Origin: an uncultured Clostridiaceae bacterium
GTDB taxonomy: Bacteria; Bacillota; Clostridia; Lachnospirales; Lachnospiraceae
Length of the DNA: 63,833 nt
Reading direction: 5' to 3'
NCBI GenBank assembly: GCA_947177415.1
Contig: CAMWUK010000007.1
Location: 1 to 63,833 of the forward strand
Position 1 is the stretch's first letter. Each line of letters starts with the position of its first letter. Made by a program: the position numbers and the translations under genes. The notes beneath the pieces are model-generated. The model was not told the DNA's origin. It was given only the letters and a program-made list of their open reading frames with translations, and did not search any database. Positions 54,228 through 63,833 of this stretch are shown here, one piece after another.

Positions 54228-57200
54228 TTATTTTACTGTAATCTTCTTTTTCACCTGCTTGGTATTTCCATCTGCATCCTTCACTTGTAAGTATACATAG
54301 TACTTCCCTTTGCTGCTTGCCTTCCATGTATAAGTTTTCTTTGTGGAATACCCCCGGAGTGTCTTTATAGCCTTGCTTCCAATCTTTTGCAATTTAAATC
54401 TGTATTTTACCTTGCTTATGGAAGTTGCCTTTACGGTAAAGGTGATTTTCTTATTTTTTTTCACTGTACTCTTACTTGCTTTGAATTTCTTTATTTTAAC
54501 CGGTGTTGTAATCTTGTAAGATATACTTCTGGAATTGTAATAACCTTTTTCATCGGTTACTGTGACACGTATGGTATAGGTTCCCATCTTAGTTGGTGTC
54601 CAGGTTGCCTGCTTTTCATAGGCAGAAACAGAACTGTTCTTTACTGCCATGACAACTTTCCTGTTAGAAGAATTCACAGCTTCAAACTTGTATGTAAGTT
54701 TACCTGTACCTCCTGTTGCAGACATATAGAATACAATCTTCTTTCCTGCCACAGCGGAAGTAACATTTGAGTCTTTTTTTGTAACTTTGATAACAATACT
54801 TGTATCTTTTTTATCCCCACTTTGCTGGCTGCCACCTTGTGAACCATTGTTTCCTGTTGGCGAAGGTGTGTTGGCTGGTTTCTGTGTTGGTGGTGCTGAT
54901 GTTTTTTGTGTTCCCGTATTCTGGGTAGGGACAGGTGTATTTGTCTTTTTTGGTGTTTCTGTTTTCTTTGGTGCTTCTGTCTCTTTTGGTGTATCTGTCT
55001 TCTTTGGTGCTTCCGTCTCTTTTGGTGTATCTGTCTTCTTTGGTGCTTCTGTCTCTTTTGGTGCTTCTGTCTCTTTTGGTGCTTCTGTTTTTGTTACAGA
55101 ACCAGGATCATCACCATTTTCACTTTGGATCTCAAAATTCTTTTCACTGGTTATCTTCTTTCCGCTCTTATCTTCCACAACTACCTTGATGGTATGCTTT
55201 CCAGCCCCACCTTTCCAGCTGTAAGTTGCCTTGGAAGATGCATCCTGTACCACTTCTCCATCTACAGAAAACTCATACGTATACTCTCCTTCTCCATTGT
55301 AAGGTACCGCTTTTAAAGTAAGCTTTCTGCTGTCATACTGTGGGGAAGAATAGTCTGCTCCAAAGTTTACAGTATATTTCTTTGACTCTGCTGGTGTTTT
55401 TGTCTTCTTTGGTGTTTCTGTTTCTTTTGGTGCTTCTGTTTTTGGTGCTGTTGTCGGTTTTGTCACAACATTTCCACCACCCCCGCCTGCTTTTCCCACA
55501 CGGGCAAAGGAACAGGTTATCTCATCCTCATCACTTTTTTCAAAACTGTTGTTTTCCTGGGATCCTGCACTGTCATCCATGTCTGCCCTGTCATTCATGG
55601 AAACATCATATGGCAGACAGTCCATTCCTGATTTACCACTTGTGGCAATTAAAAGGACTCCCAGACCATTGCTTTCCACATCGCTTGCACTTACACCTAG
55701 TTCCTCAAATGGAATTGCCATTTCATAATGATAATCCATCGTTGCACTAGTATGTCCCTTGGTATTAAAATCAACCCATGCAGCTCCATCATCACATACA
55801 TCCCCTACCACACGGTTATTGTTTTCTCCGTAAGCTCCGTCAATTCCTACTACTGTACTGCTTAAAATTCCTTTTCCATATCCAAATTGAATACCAGACT
55901 TTGCTGCTCCTGATGTTCCTCCGCCTGCTTTAGAGTAGATTTCTGTTATATTCAGTCCTGATGAATCTCCTCCATATACATAAGGTCCATTTGCTCCGTT
56001 TGTAGAAATCGCAATCATACGATTAAAAGATGAATCAATTGTAATTCCTGAATCCCATAAAGTTGCTCCTGCTGCAGTCTGCCCTTTGTTTCCTATCGCA
56101 TCATCTTTTCCTGTATCAATTGCTATAAAGAACGGAATATTCATATTTAAATACATAGTTCCCTGTGTTAATGGAAAATCATCACTTGGTGCTACTACAT
56201 CTTGCACATTTGTCATTTCCCACATTAAATACAGATTACTACTGTCATAAGCTCCATATAATGCATAGGTATCAATGCCAACTTCGTACATGGAATTTGG
56301 ACGATATACACGAGGATCATCATTTGCTGCCCCTTGTGCAATCAACATATCTGATGACCAGTCTGAAATACTGTCATCAACTGTTATGCCGGCTGATTTA
56401 CCTACGCCTACTGCATTTGTTTTATATTGTGATGCCAATGATGCATTGGAAAGACTCACATCAACCTCTGCTGCTTCTGCTACTACTTCAAACAAGCTCT
56501 GGATACGGGAGATTGCAGCAGATTTTACCACTGCTTTTTCCTCGTTAAATACTTTTTTGTATGTAAAGGTTTTTGTCTTACTTCCTGCTTTTACTTTCAA
56601 GGTAACATCTGTATCTGCAATCTTTCCTTCTCCAAGAGTTACGGTATCTCCTGATTTAAACTCTCTTTCTGGTCCATCATCTACAGTATAGGTTCCTTTT
56701 GTTTCTCCTGACAATGCTATCTTTACTTTCAAAGTTTCTTCTTCAAAACTTTCTTTATCCGGTACAGATACCTGAATGGTTTCATTGCTTGGCATTTCTG
56801 TCTCTTCTGGCTTTTCAGTCTTTGATGGCGTTTTTGTCTTTTCTGGTGTTTTCTCAGGTTTTTCTGTTGCTGTAGATATGGAAAGTTCGGACCAGCTTCC
56901 TCCATCATAAGCGTATGCTTTTCCTCCCACATAATCGAATCCACAGTCTTGTCCCGGTGAATCTTGTGGATCCTGACTTCCAATTGCACCTGATGCAAAA
57001 ATAACTTTCGCACTTGTTACAGATGCATCCATTGTATATGTATATTTTCCGTCAGAACCAGCACTCATTTTTGTTCCTGGCCATTCACCTGTCAGTTTTG
57101 TAGCAGTTGCCCCTGACTGATATGCATAAATGTATAAATCATCCCAGCCTGATGGTTTTGTTGCCACAATGGTATTTGCACCAACAGATGTAGATGTATT

Positions 57201-58796
57201 GCCTCCTGGTGTAATTGTTTTAGCAGGTCTGGTAGTTGGAGTATCACCACCTGAATTACTTTTATTATAGATTGCAGCCACACCGCCATCTCCAATCTGA
57301 CCTGTCAACATTCCACCACTTACTTTAAATTCACTTCCACTGACTTGATCCACATACGTTCCATCTGCCATTTTGTTCATTTTTATATTGACAGATTTGC
57401 TGCCTCTGCTATAGTTAATAAGTGCAACTCCTGTGGTTCCTCTCTCAACTACAAGAACATTTTCACTTGATGATGCGTATTCTGTCTGTCCTGCAAAATA
57501 ATTGTGAAATTTATTCATTTCTGCAATACGCTTGTCTGTATAGGTCATCTTATGTTCACCAATTGGTGATGACATACTTGTCGGACGAACGAAATATAAT
57601 GCTGTAGGATATCTTGCTGCAACTGCACACCATGCCATAAGCATCTGGTCATCTGAGTATCCATTTGTCTTATCTCCATATTCACCCGCAAATGTATCAT
57701 GGGATTCATTCCAAAGGACCCATTCTTTGCCATTATTTCCAAATATATCCTGTCCCTTGTCATTATAACCATGTAAATTTACACCATAAGAAGCATTCCA
57801 ATCCTTAACTGAATTCTGTATGGTATGTCCATACAAATTATTGGTCACCCGGATATATGGTGTATATTTCTTTATATCATTGTAACAACCAGGTCCTGCT
57901 GTATTCAAAATTTCTCCATACAAGAATACAGTTGGGTCATTCCCCTTCGTCACACTCTGTACTTTTGCCCAGAACTGGCTTCCAAATCCGTCATCACTTG
58001 GGGTTTCAATATGTTTTGCTGCATCAAAACGAAAACCATCTGCACCATTGTCCTGTGCCTTTGCTAAAAATCCGGTAATGATATCCTGCAGCCCCTCATT
58101 ACCGGTATTCAAATCCGGCATACCTATCTGCCCTCGTGTCATCTGCCATCTGTTTCCATCATCGGATCCTGCCTTATCATCCGGATAATGCCAGTATGCA
58201 TCATTATTACGAATATTTTCTGGTATTTGTTGGCTACGGTCCTCTTTGGAATTGTACTGTCCAGCTGGATATTTTTCTGGTCCTGATACATTTGCCAAGT
58301 GATTTGCTACCACATCCACAACTACTTTAACACCATACTTATGTGCTTCATCACACATTGCCTTAAATTCAGACTCACTTCCTAATTTATTACCAATTGA
58401 AAAATTTGTAGGCTGGTAAAACTTCCACCATGCACCAGTATTTGGCACATCGTTTCCATCTTTGTTTGGCTGGATTGGAGATGTCTGAACTGCTGAAAAA
58501 CCTGCTTCTGCAATCTTTGGCATTTCTTCTTTTATTTTTGAAAAACTCCAGTTCCATGCATGAAGTATCACACCATCTTCAATACTATCCGCAAGGTCTG
58601 TTCCACTATACTGTGTATCTACTTGTGTATCCTCTGTCTCCACCTTATATCCGGTTTCTTTTGCAACCGCCTTTTTTACTGCTGTCCAGTCTGTATTTCC
58701 TGCAAAAACAGTGGAAAAGGCAATCAATCCGGCAAGACCAATACTGCCCAATTTTCTTCCCAGCCGTTTTTTCAAATGTTGACTTATCCTTATCAT
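54228..58796 (-). CDS. Secreted multi-domain alpha-amylase (GH13, AmyE type), copy 2
   Basis: 1522 residues, start 'MIRISQHLKKRLGRKLGSIG', its signal peptide almost identical to that of copy 1. Catalytic residues are D258 ('GFRFDAAKH'), E295 ('YGEIL') and D367 ('ESHDTF'), with 'DVVANH' at 161-166. The modules follow copy 1: CBM26-like, chitobiase-C-like beta domain, CBM9/DOMON-like module, Ig-like domain, long 'KETEAPKKTDTP' linker, and two Lys-rich beta domains ending 'KQVKKKITVK'. The linker's six-residue periodic T/P/E/K pattern is typical of gut clostridial surface enzymes. The C-terminal third is nearly identical in DNA to copy 3. Confidence 0.93.
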   Translation of the reverse strand: MIRISQHLKKRLGRKLGSIGLAGLIAFSTVFAGNTDWTAVKKAVAKETGYKVETEDTQVDTQYSGTDLADSIEDGVILHAWNWSFSKIKEEMPKIAEAGFSAVQTSPIQPNKDGNDVPNTGAWWKFYQPTNFSIGNKLGSESEFKAMCDEAHKYGVKVVVDVVANHLANVSGPEKYPAGQYNSKEDRSQQIPENIRNNDAYWHYPDDKAGSDDGNRWQMTRGQIGMPDLNTGNEGLQDIITGFLAKAQDNGADGFRFDAAKHIETPSDDGFGSQFWAKVQSVTKGNDPTVFLYGEILNTAGPGCYNDIKKYTPYIRVTNNLYGHTIQNSVKDWNASYGVNLHGYNDKGQDIFGNNGKEWVLWNESHDTFAGEYGDKTNGYSDDQMLMAWCAVAARYPTALYFVRPTSMSSPIGEHKMTYTDKRIAEMNKFHNYFAGQTEYASSSENVLVVERGTTGVALINYSRGSKSVNIKMNKMADGTYVDQVSGSEFKVSGGMLTGQIGDGGVAAIYNKSNSGGDTPTTRPAKTITPGGNTSTSVGANTIVATKPSGWDDLYIYAYQSGATATKLTGEWPGTKMSAGSDGKYTYTMDASVTSAKVIFASGAIGSQDPQDSPGQDCGFDYVGGKAYAYDGGSWSELSISTATEKPEKTPEKTKTPSKTEKPEETEMPSNETIQVSVPDKESFEEETLKVKIALSGETKGTYTVDDGPEREFKSGDTVTLGEGKIADTDVTLKVKAGSKTKTFTYKKVFNEEKAVVKSAAISRIQSLFEVVAEAAEVDVSLSNASLASQYKTNAVGVGKSAGITVDDSISDWSSDMLIAQGAANDDPRVYRPNSMYEVGIDTYALYGAYDSSNLYLMWEMTNVQDVVAPSDDFPLTQGTMYLNMNIPFFIAIDTGKDDAIGNKGQTAAGATLWDSGITIDSSFNRMIAISTNGANGPYVYGGDSSGLNITEIYSKAGGGTSGAAKSGIQFGYGKGILSSTVVGIDGAYGENNNRVVGDVCDDGAAWVDFNTKGHTSATMDYHYEMAIPFEELGVSASDVESNGLGVLLIATSGKSGMDCLPYDVSMNDRADMDDSAGSQENNSFEKSDEDEITCSFARVGKAGGGGGNVVTKPTTAPKTEAPKETETPKKTKTPAESKKYTVNFGADYSSPQYDSRKLTLKAVPYNGEGEYTYEFSVDGEVVQDASSKATYSWKGGAGKHTIKVVVEDKSGKKITSEKNFEIQSENGDDPGSVTKTEAPKETEAPKETEAPKKTDTPKETEAPKKTDTPKETEAPKKTETPKKTNTPVPTQNTGTQKTSAPPTQKPANTPSPTGNNGSQGGSQQSGDKKDTSIVIKVTKKDSNVTSAVAGKKIVFYMSATGGTGKLTYKFEAVNSSNRKVVMAVKNSSVSAYEKQATWTPTKMGTYTIRVTVTDEKGYYNSRSISYKITTPVKIKKFKASKSTVKKNKKITFTVKATSISKVKYRFKLQKIGSKAIKTLRGYSTKKTYTWKASSKGKYYVYLQVKDADGNTKQVKKKITVK

Positions 58797-58878
58797 AAAT
58801 CGTCTTCTCCTTTCTTGTCAGTTTTTCCGAACATAGTTTTGTTCAAAAAAATCATATTTTATGCATTAAGTTTCTTTC

Positions 58879-58907
58879 ATTTTAACAAATTTTCACTATA
58901 TATTCAA
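58879..58907 (-). promoter_or_regulatory. Promoter of amylase copy 2
   Basis: TTGAAT (58902-58907), 17 bp, TAAAAT (58879-58884). The surrounding 200 bp are conserved with those upstream of copy 1, including an ACATAGTTTTGTTCAAAAAA block in the leader. Confidence 0.55.
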
Positions 58908-58980
58908 TGCATTTTTCACTATTTCAAGTTATGAATTGCATATTTTTTGTGCAATTTTTTGTATTTCCCATCATTTAAAA

Positions 58981-59010
58981 AAAGAGTTATGATATATATC
59001 ATAACTCTTT
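58981..59010 (-). terminator. Terminator of amylase copy 3
   Basis: Stem AAAGAGTTATGATA / TATCATAACTCTTT, then TTTTTTTA on the minus strand. Confidence 0.85.
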
Positions 59011-59020
59011 CTTTTTACAT

Positions 59021-62000
59021 TTATTTTACAGTAATCTTCTTTTTCACCTGCTTGGTATTTCCATCTGCATCCTTCACTTGTAAGTATATATAGTACTTCC
59101 CTTTGCTGCTTGCCTTCCATGTATAAGTTTTCTTGGTGGAATAACCCCGGAGTGTCTTTATGGTCTTGCTTCCAACCTTTTGCAATTTAAATCTGTATTT
59201 TACCTTGCTTATGGAAGATGCATTTGCTGTAAATGTCACCTTTTTATTCTTTTTCACTGTACTCTTACTTGCTTTGAATTTCTTTACTTTAACCGGTGTT
59301 GTAATCTTGTAAGATACACTTCTGGAATTGTAATAACCTTTTTCATCAGTTACCGTGACACGTATCGTATAGGTTCCCATCTTAGCCGGTGTCCAGGTTG
59401 CCTGCTTTTCATAGGCAAAAAGAGAACTGTTCTTTACTGCAATAACAAATTTCCTGTTAGAAGAATCCACAGCTTCAAACTTGTATGTAAGTTTACCTGT
59501 ACCTCCTGTTGCAGACATATAGAATACAATCTTCTTTCCTGCCACAGAAGAAGCAACATTTGAGTCTTTCTTTGTAACCTTGATAACAATACTTGTATCC
59601 TTCTTATCCCCACCTTGTGAACCATTGTTTCCTGTTGGCGAAGGTGTGTTGGCTGGTTTCTGTGTTGGTGGTGTTGATGTTTTTTGTGTTCCCGTATTCT
59701 GGGTAGGAGCAGGTGTATTTGTTTTTCTTGGTGTTTCTGTATTTTTTGGTGCTTCTGTTTCTTTTGGTGCTTCTGTCTTTGGTGGTGCATCTGTATTTTT
59801 TGGTGCTTCTGTCCTTTTTGGTGCTTCTGTCTTTGGTGGTGCTTCTGTCTTTGGTGGTGCATCTGTTTTTGTTACAGGACCAGGATCATCACCATTTTCA
59901 CTTTGGATCTCGAAATTTTTCTCACTGGTTATCTTCTTTCCGCTCTCATCTTCCACTACTACCTTGATGGTATGCTTTCCAACCCCGCCTTTCCAGCTGT
60001 AAGTTGCCTTGGAAGATGCATCCTGTACCACTTCTCCATCTACAGAAAACTCATACGTATACTCTCCTTCTCCATTGTAAGGTACCGCTTTTAAAGTAAG
60101 CTTTCTGCTGTCATACTGTGGGGAAGAATAGTCTGCTCCAAAGTTTACAGTATATTTCTTTGACTCTGCTGGTGTTTTTGTCTTCTTTGGTGTTTCTGTT
60201 TCTTTTGGTGCTTCTGTTTTTGGTGCTGTTGTCGGTTTTGTCACAACATTTCCACCACCGCCTCCTGCTTTTGCATTGCCGACTGCGGCAAGTGGCACAG
60301 TAATGGTATCCGCATCATCTTTTTCATGTGAAGTGGATGGGTCGTCTGCACAATCCCCTGCAACATTATCTAACATAGATGGATCATGCGGGATACAGTC
60401 AATTGCTGATTTTCCTCTTGTTGCAATCTGCATTACACCGATTCCGTTGCTCTCAATATAGGATTTATCTATACCAAGCGTTTTTAGCGGGATATTGATT
60501 TCATAAAATGAATCATATTTAGTATCATGTCCTTTTGACATAGCATCTACGTACAAAGATGCATCATAAGCATCATCCGGAGATGTAGAACCTTCCAGCA
60601 TCATAATGGAAGAAGGCAAACATCCCTCTGCCATTTTATAACTGATTCCTTCATCTTTAAAAGATAAGCAGTAATCTGCATCATAACTGGCTCCGCCGGC
60701 ATCATCACTTGCTATAAAATATCCTGGTGTTCCAAGTCCCGCTTTTCCACTCATTAGCAAAAGATTATCTACCCTGGTTTCAAAGGATATATCCAGTGCA
60801 TCCCATATCAGTTTTCCATTTGCCATTTTACCTGTCATTGCAGGCCTGTTTCCTACATTAAGGGCAAGCATCAGCGGCACGTCTAATACACGTCCCCCGT
60901 CACTTAATGGTCCGTCCCCGGAATTCGCCCATGTATCTGTGGTATTTACCATCTGCCATCCAATATATAAGTTGTCGTTGTCCCATGCGGCATACAATGC
61001 ATAATCATCCAATACACAGTTTTCATGTCCGCCCTTCCAGTTATTGGCAGTATCCCATGCTCCACACTGTGCGATAAGCATGTCTTCCGACCAGTCTGAA
61101 AAACTTCCGTCAATGGTGATGGTTGCTTCTTTTCCAACTCCTCCATTTGGATTGGTTGCATACATGCCACCGGTTTCCGCTGATGCATTCACTTCAGCAG
61201 CATCTGCTACTACTTCAAACAAGCTCTGGATACGGGAAATTGCAGCAGATTTTACCACTGCTTTTTCCTCGTTAAATACTTTTTTGTATGTAAAGGTTTT
61301 TGTCTTACTTCCTGCTTTTACTTTCAAGGTAACATCTGTATCTGCAATCTTTCCTTCTCCAAGAGTTACGGTATCTCCTGATTTAAACTCTCTTTCTGGT
61401 CCATCATCTACAGTATAGGTTCCTTTTGTTTCTCCTGACAATGTTATCTTTACTTTCAAAGTTTCTTCTTCAAAACTCTTCTTATCTGCTACAGATACCT
61501 GAATGGTTTCATTACTTGGCTTTTCTGTCTCTTTCGGTTTTTCAGTTTCTGTTGGTTTCTTGGTTGGTGCTGTAGTCTTTTTAGGTGTATCTGGAGTAAA
61601 GGTCTTAAAGGTATTGGCCGCCTTATCATACTCCATATATCCGTTTACTGCCAGCCCTGGTGCCATATCCGGTGTGCTTCTCCAGTCCCCGCATACCAGA
61701 ATCGCAGTTGCACTGTCCAAAGAGTCACTGGTAAATATATAATAGTCCCCTTCTGCACTCATAGCACTTCCTGGCCATGCACCATTTAATGCCTTATCTG
61801 CAGAATCATACAGATATAAGGTTGGTACACCAGTAAAATCAGACTTTTTCACACGAATGTACATCTTATATGCTGGAGTTTCTGCCATTGTATATGTATA
61901 AGTCTTACTAAAAGGATCTCCTTCACCGGTTGCTGTAACTTTAACAGTTACCTTATCACCAATTTCACAGCCTTCACCAATAGTAACTTTTGTTGCCTTT

Positions 62001-63682
62001 GTAAAAGAAACTTCATCTCCTCCGTTAATAGAGTAAGTTGCTTTATCTGCATTGGATGGTGTTAAAGTCAATTCAAATGGTGCATTAAAAGTTCCACTGT
62101 CTTTTGAAACGGAAACTGAAGGATTCTTTGTTACAGTAGTTCCACTATAGACAACAGCAATTGTTCCTCCTGGCACTGTATAATTCAAAGTGCCACCAGA
62201 AACCTGTACCTCTTTTCCGCTTACTTCTTCTAAATAGGTTCCATCTGCCATTTTATTCATGTGAATATTGGATGCATCAGAACCCATATTAATGATAACA
62301 GCACCTTTGGTACCACGCTCAATTACTAACACACTAGCATTACCATTTGGATTACTCAAATATTCCTGTTCTCCAACCATGGCATTGCGGAAATGGTTAC
62401 ATGCTGCAACTTCAGGATGTTTAAACTGGTCATTTCCTTTTGCTCCAATTTGATTATTTCCCCAATAATTTCCAGAGGAACCGTCTGAACCATCTGGTCT
62501 TGAGAAAAACAAAGGTGTACCATTCCCACGGGCTGCAATAACTGCCCATCCTGCACGGATCTGCCAATCTTTCATCCATGCAGATTCATGTTCATTACAA
62601 TAGGTATCATGAGATTCTACCCATGTTACAATTTTATCTGGTGTTGCATGTGACCAATCGCTAATAGCTCCAGTGCTTAGACTATAACCACCCAATTTTT
62701 CTCTCAAAATATGTCCATAAGAACTGGCTGTCATATTCATATAGGAAGCATATTCACCATACGGTATACCATTATCTTGTAAAACTTCACCATAAATAAA
62801 GAAATTGTCCGGTCTGTTAAGTGATACTCCATTTACAGCCTTCTTTCCTGTTGCAATATCCCAGAAATCATTTTCTCCTCTGGTATTGGATGCATCTTTA
62901 GGGTCACTATGTACACCAATGTGTTTTGCTGTATCATAGCGGAAACCATCTCCTCCACATGCAATCACATCATTACAAAACTTTAAATAATATGCCTGAA
63001 ATCCTTGATTTTCTGTATTAACATCAGGAAGACCACCCATTTGTCCCAATGTACATTCATAACGGTCACCATAGTTTTGAATTTCATTAAATCCATTACT
63101 ATGGTAAAGTGCCCCGGCATTCTTTCCTCCAGCTGCATTTGCAAGATTGTCTGACACAGCATTTAAAGTTGGTGTTGTATGGTTCGGAAGCACATCACTA
63201 ATAATTTTAACACCATATTTGTCTGCTTCCTCACACATTGCTTTATATTCTTCTCTGGTTCCTAACTGATAATTACCAATTACCCAGTCTGTAGGCTGAT
63301 AATGGTAATACCATTTACCATTACCAAACAGCTGCATACCACCGCCTTCACCAGCTAAACATTCGTTAATTGGTGAAGTTTGCACTGTAGAATACCCAGC
63401 AGCAGCGATATCTTCCATATTTTGCTTTATCGTATTAAATGACCAACAAAAAGCATGTAAAATTGCTCCATCCTTTGTATATTCTGTCAACCCATAGTTG
63501 CCTGCATTTACCTGTGTATCTTCTACAATTACTTCTTGTTCTTTATTTGTTGTAGTAATTTCTTTGACTGCTGCCACTGCCTCATCAGCCAGATAAGAAG
63601 GTGCCACCGGCATGCTTCCAAATACAGTAGATAATCCTAGGAGTGTGGCAAGTGCACAACTTAAAATTTTTCTTTTTGCCAT
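59021..63682 (-). CDS. Secreted multi-domain alpha-amylase (GH13, AmyE type), copy 3
   Basis: 1553 residues from the ATG before 'AKRKILSCALATLLGLSTVF' (AAAGGA ten bases upstream; an ATG three codons earlier is too close). The signal peptide differs from copies 1 and 2. Catalytic residues are D250 ('GFRYDTAKH'), E299 ('YGEVL') and D359 ('ESHDTY'); region I is 'DVLPNH'. A different starch-binding module (about 608-705, 'ALNGAWPGSAMSAEGDYY') replaces the CBM26 of the others. An extra chitobiase-C-like domain ('PFELTLTPSNADKATYSING') precedes it. The shared beta domain, CBM9/DOMON-like module, Ig-like domain and Lys-rich C-terminus follow. Mosaic origin is evident. Confidence 0.93.
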   Translation of the reverse strand: MAKRKILSCALATLLGLSTVFGSMPVAPSYLADEAVAAVKEITTTNKEQEVIVEDTQVNAGNYGLTEYTKDGAILHAFCWSFNTIKQNMEDIAAAGYSTVQTSPINECLAGEGGGMQLFGNGKWYYHYQPTDWVIGNYQLGTREEYKAMCEEADKYGVKIISDVLPNHTTPTLNAVSDNLANAAGGKNAGALYHSNGFNEIQNYGDRYECTLGQMGGLPDVNTENQGFQAYYLKFCNDVIACGGDGFRYDTAKHIGVHSDPKDASNTRGENDFWDIATGKKAVNGVSLNRPDNFFIYGEVLQDNGIPYGEYASYMNMTASSYGHILREKLGGYSLSTGAISDWSHATPDKIVTWVESHDTYCNEHESAWMKDWQIRAGWAVIAARGNGTPLFFSRPDGSDGSSGNYWGNNQIGAKGNDQFKHPEVAACNHFRNAMVGEQEYLSNPNGNASVLVIERGTKGAVIINMGSDASNIHMNKMADGTYLEEVSGKEVQVSGGTLNYTVPGGTIAVVYSGTTVTKNPSVSVSKDSGTFNAPFELTLTPSNADKATYSINGGDEVSFTKATKVTIGEGCEIGDKVTVKVTATGEGDPFSKTYTYTMAETPAYKMYIRVKKSDFTGVPTLYLYDSADKALNGAWPGSAMSAEGDYYIFTSDSLDSATAILVCGDWRSTPDMAPGLAVNGYMEYDKAANTFKTFTPDTPKKTTAPTKKPTETEKPKETEKPSNETIQVSVADKKSFEEETLKVKITLSGETKGTYTVDDGPEREFKSGDTVTLGEGKIADTDVTLKVKAGSKTKTFTYKKVFNEEKAVVKSAAISRIQSLFEVVADAAEVNASAETGGMYATNPNGGVGKEATITIDGSFSDWSEDMLIAQCGAWDTANNWKGGHENCVLDDYALYAAWDNDNLYIGWQMVNTTDTWANSGDGPLSDGGRVLDVPLMLALNVGNRPAMTGKMANGKLIWDALDISFETRVDNLLLMSGKAGLGTPGYFIASDDAGGASYDADYCLSFKDEGISYKMAEGCLPSSIMMLEGSTSPDDAYDASLYVDAMSKGHDTKYDSFYEINIPLKTLGIDKSYIESNGIGVMQIATRGKSAIDCIPHDPSMLDNVAGDCADDPSTSHEKDDADTITVPLAAVGNAKAGGGGGNVVTKPTTAPKTEAPKETETPKKTKTPAESKKYTVNFGADYSSPQYDSRKLTLKAVPYNGEGEYTYEFSVDGEVVQDASSKATYSWKGGVGKHTIKVVVEDESGKKITSEKNFEIQSENGDDPGPVTKTDAPPKTEAPPKTEAPKRTEAPKNTDAPPKTEAPKETEAPKNTETPRKTNTPAPTQNTGTQKTSTPPTQKPANTPSPTGNNGSQGGDKKDTSIVIKVTKKDSNVASSVAGKKIVFYMSATGGTGKLTYKFEAVDSSNRKFVIAVKNSSLFAYEKQATWTPAKMGTYTIRVTVTDEKGYYNSRSVSYKITTPVKVKKFKASKSTVKKNKKVTFTANASSISKVKYRFKLQKVGSKTIKTLRGYSTKKTYTWKASSKGKYYIYLQVKDADGNTKQVKKKITVK

Positions 63683-63833
63683 CGCATTCATTTCCTTTCT
63701 TCATTTATAAATTATCTGCTAAATCCTATGTTCTTCCTTTTCGGTCTATCTTTCTGTTTCATTATTGTAAACTTCTCGGTCTCCCAGAAATTTTTACATA
63801 AAATTCTCTTATTTTCTTTGTAGAGTACTGGTT
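63683..63833. other. Upstream region of amylase copy 3
   Basis: AT-rich, with no homology to the leaders of copies 1 and 2. A TTTACA hexamer occurs on the minus strand, but no convincing -10 was found. Confidence 0.35.

Overview
The window is AT-rich chromosomal DNA from a spore-forming, starch-degrading Firmicute, most likely a gut Lachnospiraceae (Clostridium cluster XIVa). The grounds are the Gram-positive addB/addA pair, dipicolinate synthase (spoVFAB), strong AGGAGG ribosome binding sites, secreted Bacillus AmyE-type amylases and small Firmicute-type accessory genes. The genus cannot be fixed from sequence alone. Almost every gene lies on the minus strand.

Layout. 0.5-5.1 kb: an ECF sigma factor, its membrane partner, a lipoprotein and two ABC-2 type permeases, probably one transcript. 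5.2-11.3 kb: a cluster of hypothetical proteins, a chemoreceptor, a GNAT acetyltransferase and a NADAR protein. 11.3-19.4 kb: an accessory zone with a wrecked AAA-ATPase/nuclease gene, a NERD protein, small membrane proteins, an XRE regulator, two acidic orphan proteins and many short repeats. 19.6-23.4 kb: a decayed mobilizable element (Mob/Pre relaxase broken by a frameshift and a stop, an ISAs1 transposase scrap, other gene debris) bracketed by two similar 22-bp direct repeats. 23.5-37.1 kb: housekeeping core, the str operon rpsL-rpsG-fusA-tuf and rpoB-rpoC, each with a recognisable sigma-A promoter and separated by a terminator plus two inserted repeats. 37.2-45.1 kb: addB and addA, pulled apart by 701 bp that hold a 31-residue holin-like type I toxin locus and two repeats. 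45.4-49.3 kb: spoVFA-spoVFB behind a sigma-K-like promoter, and two G3E (CobW/COG0523) GTPases, one with five His/Cys metal-binding repeats. 49.5-63.7 kb: three tandem, mosaic secreted GH13 alpha-amylases of about 1500 residues each.

The most striking feature is a set of short non-coding elements scattered over the first 49 kb. Families of 135, 145, about 136, 100 and 186 bp, and solo 32-bp hairpins, share the terminal motif GTWACWGTTCA (inverted at the other end), fold into several hairpins, and are often flanked by 8-bp direct duplications, several of them perfect. One is nested inside another, one sits in frame inside a coding sequence, and one splits a small gene whose reading frame is restored when the element and one duplication are removed. 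They behave like miniature non-autonomous transposons. The GTAA end and 8-bp duplication recall IS66-family transposition, but no parent transposase is in the window.

Working picture: the amylases break down starch outside the cell, the sigma/anti-sigma unit probably senses the envelope, AddAB repairs breaks, SpoVFAB makes the spore solute dipicolinate, and the repeats remodel the intergenic and accessory DNA.
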